Assembly (NCBI GenBank): GCA_902528575.1
Contig: CABZSV010000002.1
Location: 1-64,000, forward strand
From: an uncultured Pelagibacteraceae bacterium
GTDB taxonomy: Bacteria; Pseudomonadota; Alphaproteobacteria; Pelagibacterales; Pelagibacteraceae
Length of the DNA: 64,000 nucleotides
Direction: 5' to 3'
Made by a program: the position numbers and the translations under genes. Positions 26,576 to 33,927 of this stretch are shown in pieces. Numbering within the stretch: the stretch's first letter is position 1; each line of letters starts with the position of its first letter. Below the pieces are notes generated by a model. That model was not told where the DNA came from and searched no databases. It was given only the letters and a program-made list of their open reading frames with translations.

Positions 26576-27607
26576 TTAACTACCATTTTTTCTTCCTCCA
26601 AAAACTGTATCTATTATTTTTGAAGGTTTAATTGATCCTACAATATTATTATTTGAGTCAACTACTCCTACTAATTTTTCTTGAGTAAGTATTTTTTCTG
26701 CAACATTTTCTATAATTTCATCTTTTGATACTTTTAAATCTCCTAAATTGTCTTTACTTGAAGCATCCATTACATCCTCAATAATCAAAACCTTCTCTCT
26801 CGGTACTTCTTCAGTAAACTTTCTTACATATTCAGTTGCTGGATTTAGTACAATATTGGCTGGTGTATCTAATTGTTCAATTATACCATCTTTCATAATT
26901 GCTATTCGATCAGCTAACTTTAATGCCTCATCAAAATCATGAGTGATGAACATGATGGTTTTCTGTAATTTTTCCTGAAGTCTTAAAAACTCATCTTGCA
27001 TTTCTTTTCTAATCAATGGATCTAATGCAGAAAAAGGTTCATCTAGAAACCATATATCAGGCTCTACTGCTAAAGACCTAGCGATTCCTACCCTCTGTTG
27101 TTGTCCACCTGAAAGTTCTCTTGGAAAATAATTCTCTCTTCCATCTAGTCCAACTAGTTTTACCATTTCCATTGCTCTACTAATGCTCTCTTCAGTATTA
27201 GTGCCTTTTATTTGAAGCGGAAAAGCAATATTTTCAACAACTGTTTTATGAGGTAACAAAGCAAAGCTTTGAAAAACCATTCCCATTTTATTTCTTCTAA
27301 GCTCAATAAGCTCTTTGTTATTTAATTCTAATAAATCTTGACCTTCGATAAAAATTTTTCCACCGGTAGCATCCGTTAATCTTGAAATACATCTAAGAAG
27401 TGTTGATTTACCTGAACCAGATAAACCCATTACTACTAACATTTCTCCTTTCGCAACTTCAAAAGAAGCATTATTTACTCCAACAATACATCCTCTTTCC
27501 TGAAAGGTTTTTGCATCTACATTGCCATTAGACTCTTCAAGCATCTTTTTGGCATTTTCTCCAAAAATTTTATAAACCGACTCGCATTTGATTACAGTCT
27601 CAGACAT
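26576..27607 (-). CDS. tmoV: TMAO/glycine betaine-type ABC transporter ATPase
   Basis: The 343-residue ATPase has Walker A GLSGSGKS (about residues 61-68), Q-loop VFQSFALLPHKTV, signature LSGGQQQR, Walker B IWFLDEP and H-loop FITHDFDEA, plus the MRCISRLTDATGGKI region of ProV/OpuAA-type proteins. The C-terminal ~70 residues resemble a CBS-type regulatory segment (KILTQEKLVGVVDSNNNIVG), which in this family responds to ionic strength. It is followed after three bases by the permease. Between it and the binding-protein gene lie two unrelated small genes, an odd arrangement for this transporter class. Confidence 0.92.
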   Translation of the reverse strand: MSETVIKCESVYKIFGENAKKMLEESNGNVDAKTFQERGCIVGVNNASFEVAKGEMLVVMGLSGSGKSTLLRCISRLTDATGGKIFIEGQDLLELNNKELIELRRNKMGMVFQSFALLPHKTVVENIAFPLQIKGTNTEESISRAMEMVKLVGLDGRENYFPRELSGGQQQRVGIARSLAVEPDIWFLDEPFSALDPLIRKEMQDEFLRLQEKLQKTIMFITHDFDEALKLADRIAIMKDGIIEQLDTPANIVLNPATEYVRKFTEEVPREKVLIIEDVMDASSKDNLGDLKVSKDEIIENVAEKILTQEKLVGVVDSNNNIVGSIKPSKIIDTVFGGRKNGS

Positions 27608-27672
27608 AAATTGTTTTAAAGTTATATTAAATTCTATAAAATTAAAATGTTAATAATTGTTGCCTTTCCTCA

Positions 27673-28224
27673 TTAAAAATTTTTAATAAAATAAACTCTA
27701 GTATCAATTCCAGTACTTAAAAAACTTAAAGCTTCTCCACTTATAGTAATACTTTCATCAACACCTACATTGTTTCCACTAACTGTAAAACCCGCAAAAC
27801 ATTTATTTTTTTCTTCATCCCATTTGACAAAAGTCTCATCAATTTTATTTCCATTAATTGTATATAGCTCATGTGCTCTAAAATTTAAGAAATTAGCACC
27901 CATAATTGCTCTTTGAGGAATTAGTTTTGTAGCTTTACATACTTGCTCATATACATCATCCGTTAATTTGTAATGATCAGTTCCATCAAATGAAACCAAT
28001 ATACCAGAAGGTAATTTAGATATTAGTTCGCTAAGTTTTTTTTCTTCAGCAATTCTCTCCTCCTCTAACTTCATTCTTTTTACTAAATCATCACCCTGTC
28101 CAAAAATTCCATTTAAAATGCTAAAAGATACAATTACTATTAGAGTGATAAATATAAGACCAATAAATTGCCTTAGAGACTCAGGTAAATCTTTTATTTT
28201 ATTAATATAATTTTCTTTTGACAT
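27673..28224 (-). CDS. Membrane-anchored hypothetical protein (183 aa)
   Basis: I do not recognise this protein. It has a short cytoplasmic start (SKENYINKIKDLPESLRQF), one hydrophobic helix at about residues 20-40 (GLIFITLIVIVSFSILNGIF) and then a charged, probably coiled segment (KRMKLEEERIAEEKKLSEL). A C-terminal domain of about 110 residues with beta-like content follows, so it is a bitopic membrane protein with an extracytoplasmic domain. Its ATG shares one base with the stop of the MORN-repeat gene. It lies 65 bases before the transporter ATPase. A role with the transporter or the MORN protein is suggested only by position. Confidence 0.65.
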   Translation of the reverse strand: MSKENYINKIKDLPESLRQFIGLIFITLIVIVSFSILNGIFGQGDDLVKRMKLEEERIAEEKKLSELISKLPSGILVSFDGTDHYKLTDDVYEQVCKATKLIPQRAIMGANFLNFRAHELYTINGNKIDETFVKWDEEKNKCFAGFTVSGNNVGVDESITISGEALSFLSTGIDTRVYFIKNF

Positions 28225-28601
28225 TATTCTTGTAACTTACCGTTTTTCCAAATACCTGATTTTTGTTTTCCATCTGCCCAAGTAAATGTTCCTTGTCCAT
28301 TCATAAAACCTTTAGACCACTCTCCTTCATAGGTAGACCCATCAGGAAAAACTAAAGTTCCCTGTCCGCTCCATTCACTATTTTTAAATTCCCCTTTATA
28401 GATATAACCATTAGGCCAGGTTTCGACACCTTGACCTTGTTTTTTAGTATTAACCCACTCCCCTTCGTAAGTAGTTTTATCGGTGTAAACCCATTTACCA
28501 AAACCATTTTCACAGTTACCTTCTTTGCAGCCAGTGCTTCTTGCTAAAACTGATGAGCAGATCAAAAAACTAAAAAATATTATAAGAGAGTATTTTTTCA
28601 T
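28224..28601 (-). CDS. Secreted MORN-repeat protein
   Basis: The 125-residue protein has a signal peptide (MKKYSLIIFFSFLICSSVLA, likely cut near residue 20) and then three to four MORN repeats, with YEGEW / G-x-G / W-P-x-G spacing. These are YEGEWVNTKKQGQG, YKGEFKNSEWSGQG and YEGEWSKGFMNGQG, plus a degenerate last copy (SGIWKNGKLQE). MORN repeats form flat beta sheets that bind lipids or proteins. Two cysteines (25 and 30) before the repeats could form a disulphide. It lies just after the terminator that follows the binding-protein gene and overlaps the next gene by one base. Confidence 0.83.
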   Translation of the reverse strand: MKKYSLIIFFSFLICSSVLARSTGCKEGNCENGFGKWVYTDKTTYEGEWVNTKKQGQGVETWPNGYIYKGEFKNSEWSGQGTLVFPDGSTYEGEWSKGFMNGQGTFTWADGKQKSGIWKNGKLQE

Positions 28602-28626
28602 TGATACATTTTACACATATTGATTT

Positions 28627-28657
28627 AAAAAAAAATCCCCCCCAACGAAGTTGGGGG
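28627..28657 (-). terminator. Intrinsic terminator/attenuator after the TMAO-binding-protein gene
   Basis: Read on the minus strand, CCCCCAAC pairs perfectly with GTTGGGGG (plus positions 28639-28646 and 28650-28657) around a TTC loop closed by C-G. A run of T's follows (A-run on the plus strand, 28627-28635). It starts 26 bases after the binding-protein stop. The rest of the operon lies downstream, so partial read-through would give high binding-protein and low transporter expression. Confidence 0.88.
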
Positions 28658-28683
28658 AGATCTTTAATTTTTAACTATAATCC

Positions 28684-29628
28684 TTATTTAGTAAATGCTT
28701 GCCAAACTGACTTGTTATCAGCTAACCATTTTTTAGCTGCATCTTCATGAGTCATTTTGTCAATGTCAACTAAAGCTGCCATAGCTCCAATTTGACTTGT
28801 AGAGAATGACATTTTCTTAAACGCTGCTGCTGCATCAGGATGAGTTTTTGGGAAATCCTCATGAACTGCTTTTTTCAAGTATCCATCAGGAGAACCACAT
28901 TTACCATCTCCACCATCTTCTGGTCTGCAACCAGCTGTGTATGGAGGGAAGTCAATAAATGTAAAACCAGCACCATCTGTAAAGTTAGGCGTCCAGTTGA
29001 ATATAATTGTTCCTCTTCCTTCTTTTTCAGCTGCAGCTAATTCTGCCCAAAGTGCATCAGCACTTCCAGCAAATTTAACCCACCATAAATCACCTAAACC
29101 TAGTGCATCAACCCTTTGTGGAATTAAGTCACCATGCCAAGTTTGTGGACCTTCCAACATTCTTCCTTTTCCATCTGGAGAGTCAGGTGTTGTAAAGTTT
29201 TTTGCACAATCTGGATTTTTTAAAGCTGTCCAATCTGGTAGTCCTGGGCATAATCCTTTTTCAGCAACCCAGTTTGGATATCCCATATCCTCAAGAGTTC
29301 TTGCTTCATGATCACCCCAATCTAATAAACCACCTTTATCTAAAGCAGTAGTAAAAGATTTACCGAATGCAGATTCCCATACCTCGTGAGATATAGTTAC
29401 ATCTCCAATTCTAATTGACTCATAAACTGCTTGTGAGTCAGCGTTTACGTATTTTACGTTATTACCCATACTTTCGAAAATTCCACCAATAACATAAGCC
29501 ATTACAATTTGAGATGACCAGTTATGTGTTGGGATCACGATGGGCTTTTTGCTATCAGCATTTGAAATTCCTGCAAAACTTACAACAGAAATAACTAGAG
29601 CAGATAGTAAAGATATTATTTTTTTCAT
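28684..29628 (-). CDS. tmoX: TMAO/glycine betaine-type periplasmic substrate-binding protein
   Basis: The 314-residue protein has a classic signal peptide (residues 1-24, cut after SNA). The OpuAC/ProX-type fold follows. Tryptophans at about 37, 84, 104, 182, 183 and 212 could build the aromatic cage that holds a quaternary ammonium or TMAO head group. Acidic residues near 81-83 and 107-108 and cysteines at 127, 141, 234 and 244 fit the TmoX-like group. It leads the transporter operon, has a strong ribosome site (AGAGGGG, 29634-29640) and is followed by an intrinsic terminator. Divergent tdm next door supports TMAO as ligand; glycine betaine or related osmolytes remain possible. Confidence 0.88.
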   Translation of the reverse strand: MKKIISLLSALVISVVSFAGISNADSKKPIVIPTHNWSSQIVMAYVIGGIFESMGNNVKYVNADSQAVYESIRIGDVTISHEVWESAFGKSFTTALDKGGLLDWGDHEARTLEDMGYPNWVAEKGLCPGLPDWTALKNPDCAKNFTTPDSPDGKGRMLEGPQTWHGDLIPQRVDALGLGDLWWVKFAGSADALWAELAAAEKEGRGTIIFNWTPNFTDGAGFTFIDFPPYTAGCRPEDGGDGKCGSPDGYLKKAVHEDFPKTHPDAAAAFKKMSFSTSQIGAMAALVDIDKMTHEDAAKKWLADNKSVWQAFTK

Positions 29629-29663
29629 ATATACCCCTCTATTATTAATATATTAATACTGAA

Positions 29664-29692
29664 AGTATGTTCCTATTTAAAGTTATAGTCAA
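29664..29692 (-). promoter_or_regulatory. Candidate sigma-70 promoter for tmoX
   Basis: Read on the minus strand, TTGACT (plus 29687-29692) and CATACT (plus 29664-29669) are separated by exactly 17 bases, 36 bases upstream of the start codon. The polyamine binding-protein gene at 62991 has nearly the same boxes at the same spacing. On the plus strand the same 104-base gap must drive tdm; TATTAT near 29706 is a candidate -10 there, giving a short leader without a clear ribosome site. Confidence 0.5.
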
Positions 29693-29732
29693 CTCGTTTT
29701 GATTATATTATGGTCTCACTTAAATTTAAAAA

Positions 29733-32072
29733 ATGTTAGGCACAAGCAAAGATATCAAATATCCTGGTTTGAATATTTTACCACCTGGAGTTGAAAGACA
29801 TGTTGTTAATGGTGGTGGTCTAACTGGTTTTCAGATTTTTCCTGATGATGAAATAGAAATAATTAATAATGAAGGAAATCAAATATGTGAGATTATTTGT
29901 TTTGGAAAAGATGGAAATTCAGATCTTGGAATTTTAAATCTTAAATCAAACAATGAAAAAAACTTTATAAGAAATATTCTTAATGGGAATGATGAAACAA
30001 TTTTAGCGACAAACTATCAATTAAAAAAAAGAAATTTAAAAATTTCTAATTCAAAATCATCAATTATATTTGATCTAGACGCAGAACCTGGCGAAAAAAT
30101 TAAATTAAAATCAAAAGATAAATGTTACGCAATATTTTCAGCACCTGGCGAAGATATGGATGTTACAAAACAAAATCCACCAACTGATTTAACAATATTT
30201 GTTAAAAGAGCTAAAATTGTTAATGATAAGGAATTAAATGTAATTCCTGATCCTGTTTTCGAACCAGTTTACGAAGAAAATATAAATAAAGAAACTTCAA
30301 TATCTTATGAGGTTAAAGAAGGAGATTATATTCAGGTGATAAGTCCGACTGGCAGACAATGTTCTGACTTTGTGGCTTTCGATACAAGAAAATTAGAAAA
30401 AGGAATTGAAAAAGGATTAGACTGGCAAACCACGAGAACATTCATGGGTAATACTTTCCCAGGACCAGGTTTGTTCTCTAAATTTTATGATACAGATCAT
30501 GAGCCACTTGTTGAAGTAATAAGAGATACTGTTGGTAAACACGATACTTTTAATCTTGCATGTACTTCAAAATATTATGAAGATGCGGGGTACTTTGGTC
30601 ACCCAAACTGTTCGGATAATTTAACTGAAAGTATGTCGAAATATGGTGTTCAGAAACAAAAAGGTTGGCATGCAATTAATTTATTTTTTAACACCTCAGC
30701 TGGAGGATTGAATTCTGTTATTTCTGATGAATCTTATTCAAGGCCTGGAGATTATGTAATGTTTAAGGCTTTAAAAGATTTAACAATAGGAACAACCGCA
30801 TGTCCAAGTGATATAGATCCTTGTAATTCATGGAATCCTACAAATATATTTGTTAGAACTTACGATAAAAATAAAGAATTTAAAAAGTCATTTGGTTTTA
30901 GAATGAAAACAGACTCTGAAAATAAACTTACTAGAAATTCTGGCTTTTATGAAAGAACTTCAAAATTAACTAGAAACTTTATTGATGCTAGAGGGTTTTG
31001 GCTTCCAAACGATTACACCAAACATGGTTTGGTTAATGAGTACAATGCTTGCAGAAATGATGCTGTATTAATTGACCTATCATCACTAAGAAAATTTGAA
31101 ATAATTGGTCCTGATGCTGAAGAGTTAATGAATTACACTCTTACAAGAAATATAAAAAAACTTTCTGTTGGGCAGGTTGTTTATTCTGCAATGTGTTACG
31201 AAAATGGAATGATGTTCGATGATGGAACTCTTTTAAGATTAAGCGAAACAGGTTTTAGATGGATATGTGGAGATGAGTATGGTGGAGAATGGCTAAAAGA
31301 AATTGCAAAAAAAAAGAATTTTAATGCTATTGTTAAAAACTCAACTGACCAAATAAGCAATGTATCTTTGCAAGGTCCAAAAAGTAGAGAAATTTTAAAA
31401 AAAATTATCTTTACACCACCAACACAGCCTTCGATAGATGAGTTAGGCTGGTTTAGATTTACAATTTGTAGAATAGAAGAGCTTCAAGGTATTCCGTTAA
31501 TTGTTTCTAGAACAGGTTATACTGGTGAGTTAGGTTATGAAGTTTGGTGTCATCCAAAACATGCTCCTGAAGTCTGGGATAAATTAATGGAAGCAGGTAA
31601 AGATGATGGACTGATACCAGCAGGGTTCGCTGCCTTAGACAAACTAAGAATTGAGGCAGGTTTAATTTTATTTGGCGCAGAGTTTGATGGAGAGCAAGAT
31701 CCTTTTGAAGCAGGTATTGGTTTTGCCGTTCCACTGAAAACAAAAGAAGAAGATTTTATTGGTAAAGAAGAATTGATTAAAAGAAAAGCTAACCCACAAA
31801 AGAAATTGGTAGGCCTAGAACTTAATGGAAAAGAAATAGCAGGCCACGGAGACTGTGTTCATATTGGAAGATCACAGGTTGGTATAGTTACCAGTGGATG
31901 CTTGTCCTCTACTTTGAATAAAAATATTGCTCTTTGCAGAATAGATGTTCAATACTCAGAAATCGGTACTGAAGTTGAAATAGGTAAAATCGATGGTTAT
32001 CAAAAAAGGATTGGTGCTAAAGTTGTTGGTTTTCCATTCTACGATCCAACCAAATCAAGAGTCAGAGCTTAA
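29733..32072 (+). CDS. tdm: Trimethylamine N-oxide demethylase Tdm (DUF1989-GcvT fusion)
   Basis: Tdm splits TMAO into dimethylamine and formaldehyde and can hand the C1 unit to tetrahydrofolate. The 779-residue protein has the diagnostic two-part architecture: an N-terminal DUF1989 region (to about residue 380) and a C-terminal GcvT domain (about 410-775; GPDAEELMNYTLTRN, LQGPKSREIL, SRTGYTGELGYEVW). Cysteines 277, 293 and 357 are spaced 16 and 64 apart, matching from memory the three-cysteine zinc site of Methylocella Tdm. GRQCSDFVAFD and DAGYFGHPNCSDNL are typical DUF1989 motifs. It is divergent from the TMAO-binding-protein gene and is followed after five bases by a small winged-helix gene. 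Confidence 0.92.
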   Translation: MLGTSKDIKYPGLNILPPGVERHVVNGGGLTGFQIFPDDEIEIINNEGNQICEIICFGKDGNSDLGILNLKSNNEKNFIRNILNGNDETILATNYQLKKRNLKISNSKSSIIFDLDAEPGEKIKLKSKDKCYAIFSAPGEDMDVTKQNPPTDLTIFVKRAKIVNDKELNVIPDPVFEPVYEENINKETSISYEVKEGDYIQVISPTGRQCSDFVAFDTRKLEKGIEKGLDWQTTRTFMGNTFPGPGLFSKFYDTDHEPLVEVIRDTVGKHDTFNLACTSKYYEDAGYFGHPNCSDNLTESMSKYGVQKQKGWHAINLFFNTSAGGLNSVISDESYSRPGDYVMFKALKDLTIGTTACPSDIDPCNSWNPTNIFVRTYDKNKEFKKSFGFRMKTDSENKLTRNSGFYERTSKLTRNFIDARGFWLPNDYTKHGLVNEYNACRNDAVLIDLSSLRKFEIIGPDAEELMNYTLTRNIKKLSVGQVVYSAMCYENGMMFDDGTLLRLSETGFRWICGDEYGGEWLKEIAKKKNFNAIVKNSTDQISNVSLQGPKSREILKKIIFTPPTQPSIDELGWFRFTICRIEELQGIPLIVSRTGYTGELGYEVWCHPKHAPEVWDKLMEAGKDDGLIPAGFAALDKLRIEAGLILFGAEFDGEQDPFEAGIGFAVPLKTKEEDFIGKEELIKRKANPQKKLVGLELNGKEIAGHGDCVHIGRSQVGIVTSGCLSSTLNKNIALCRIDVQYSEIGTEVEIGKIDGYQKRIGAKVVGFPFYDPTKSRVRA

Positions 32073-32077
32073 AAATT

Positions 32078-32428
32078 ATGCCAAAAGAAAAAAAGACTTT
32101 ATTAGATTTTTGGGAAGATCAAATGAGACAGTCGCATACAGCTAGTAACTATTTTTTTAGAAAATCTCCTTCTCACTATCATATGATGTTATTAGTAATG
32201 TCTGCACATAAAGAAAATAAAAAACTATCTGTTGAGGAACTTAAAACCAAATTATTTAAAACATCTAGACCTAAATCTGCATTAATTATTACTGAAGCTT
32301 GTGAAAAAGGATTCTTTCGTCTTGAAAAAACATCAACAGACCAAAGGGTAAAAAATATAATACCTAGTGACTCTTTTATTAAAGAATTTAATGAATACCT
32401 GGATACCTTAAAAAATATAAGTTATTAG
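32078..32428 (+). CDS. Small winged-helix (MarR-like) DNA-binding protein
   Basis: The 116-residue protein looks like a compact winged helix: TLLDFWEDQMRQSHTASNYFFR as first helices, then LSVEELKTKLFKTSRPKSALI as helix-turn-recognition helix and EKGFFRLEKTSTDQRVKNIIPS as wing. The wing resembles the D-x-R wing tip of MarR proteins (STDQRVK). It lacks a long dimerisation helix. It follows tdm after five bases, so it is likely co-transcribed and could regulate tdm, the divergent transporter genes or the downstream oxidoreductase set. That role is inference. Confidence 0.65.
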   Translation: MPKEKKTLLDFWEDQMRQSHTASNYFFRKSPSHYHMMLLVMSAHKENKKLSVEELKTKLFKTSRPKSALIITEACEKGFFRLEKTSTDQRVKNIIPSDSFIKEFNEYLDTLKNISY

Positions 32429-32529
32429 GGACAAATTTCACAAAAATTGAAATATCTAAATTATATATATAATTTTTAGTTCTATAAAAAATTATATTAA
32501 TTACTATTTGCAAAAAATAATGTTTTCAT

Positions 32530-33858
32530 ATGACGACATTACCTTCGAAAGCAAAAGTAGTTATCATCGGTGGTGGAATTCACGGTCTTAGTACTGCTTG
32601 GAAACTTTCTGAAACATATAAAAATCCTGGTGACATAATTGTATTAGAGAAAAAAGATACTGCAGCTGGTGCAAGCGGAATTGCTTGTGGTGTTGTAAGA
32701 AATAATTATTTCCAACCAGCAATGAGAGAGCTTATGGCTCACTCAGTTTCAGTTTGGGAGAGTGATCCTAAAGCATTTAAATATAACCCTGTTGGCTACT
32801 TACAGATTTCACCTGAAGTAATGCATGAAGATGTTGCAAGCATTTATGAGCAACAAAAAGCAATCGGATATGAGTCAGTATTTATTGAAGGTGAAAAAGA
32901 TTGTTCTAATTATATGAAAGATATTTTTGATGATTGGCAAGCACAAGGCATCACTTCAATACTTCATGAAAAAAAAGGTGGATACGCATTTAACAAAGAT
33001 TCAATTAAAGCACTTGAAAGTAAATCTACATCAAACGGTGTTCAGGTTATGAAAGGTGTAAAAGTAACAGGTTTTAAAAGAGGAAGTAACAGTCAAGCTG
33101 TTACAGGGGTGGAGACAGACAAAGGTACAATTGAGTGCGAACAGGTTGTTATCGGTGCAGGTCCATGGGCGAGAGATTTTTGGAATATGTTAGAGTTACC
33201 TAAAACGGCTAACATTAAAGACAAAGACGGTAAAATGCATGTAACAGATATGTGGACATACTGGATGCTACAAGAAGGTGTTATTGGTGTTGAGCCAGAT
33301 TTTCTAAAAACTAATGATGGAAAACAACCTCCTGTAGTTCATGTAGACTCGACTGCTCCGTTATATTCAGACAAAACAAAAAAATTATTAACAGATAAAA
33401 TTTGGGGAATTTATTACAAACCTGATATTGAGGGATTGGGTGTACAAGGAGGAACTTCTCCTTACATAGTTAAAAAACATTTTGATCAAGTTAATGTTGA
33501 TCCTTATGGAATTGAGTCACCTGAATATCAAACAACAGACGCATTTAGTGAAATGTGGTGTTCAGCTTTAGCGCATTGTCAAAAAAGATTTGAGGGTAAA
33601 TCTGATTTATATAGAAAAGGACCATCGGGTGGACTTGGATGTATGACACCAGACTCGTTTCCAATCTTTGATAGATTTTTTGAAAACGTTTACATGATTG
33701 CAGATGCTAATCATGGTTATAAAATGATTGGGGTTGGAGAACTTGTTGCAAAAGAAATTCTTGGTACTGAAAGTGATTTATTAAAACCATTTAGATTCAA
33801 CCGTTACGAGAAGGGCGAACTTCACCCTACTTCGAACAGTCCGTTTCCTTGGAGCTAG
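32530..33858 (+). CDS. FAD-dependent amino-acid/amine oxidoreductase (DAO family)
   Basis: The 442-residue flavoprotein has an N-terminal Rossmann motif (VVIIGGGIHGLSTAWKLS, about residues 11-28), LEKKDTAAGASGIACGVVRNN and a C-terminal FAD loop (NVYMIADANHGYKMIGVGELVAKEI-type, about residues 395-418). This places it with sarcosine, dimethylglycine and N-methyl amino acid oxidases. The expected covalent-flavin histidine of SoxB is not in the same context. It lies 102 bases after the winged-helix gene and 69 before the glutamine-synthetase-like gene, in the same direction. The context suggests it oxidises an N-methylated intermediate of methylamine breakdown; the exact substrate is not readable. 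Confidence 0.85.
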   Translation: MTTLPSKAKVVIIGGGIHGLSTAWKLSETYKNPGDIIVLEKKDTAAGASGIACGVVRNNYFQPAMRELMAHSVSVWESDPKAFKYNPVGYLQISPEVMHEDVASIYEQQKAIGYESVFIEGEKDCSNYMKDIFDDWQAQGITSILHEKKGGYAFNKDSIKALESKSTSNGVQVMKGVKVTGFKRGSNSQAVTGVETDKGTIECEQVVIGAGPWARDFWNMLELPKTANIKDKDGKMHVTDMWTYWMLQEGVIGVEPDFLKTNDGKQPPVVHVDSTAPLYSDKTKKLLTDKIWGIYYKPDIEGLGVQGGTSPYIVKKHFDQVNVDPYGIESPEYQTTDAFSEMWCSALAHCQKRFEGKSDLYRKGPSGGLGCMTPDSFPIFDRFFENVYMIADANHGYKMIGVGELVAKEILGTESDLLKPFRFNRYEKGELHPTSNSPFPWS

Positions 33859-33927
33859 ACTCTAAGCCTAGACACAAATAAATTTTTCAGCTACGTTTGA
33901 ATAAATTAAATTCATTGAGGGGTGAAA

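Noticed and set aside
32458..32475. Perfect AT-only palindrome AAATTATATATATAATTT followed by T's
   Set aside because: It could be a weak terminator of the winged-helix gene, but an all-A/T palindrome in such an AT-rich gap is too likely by chance to list as a feature.
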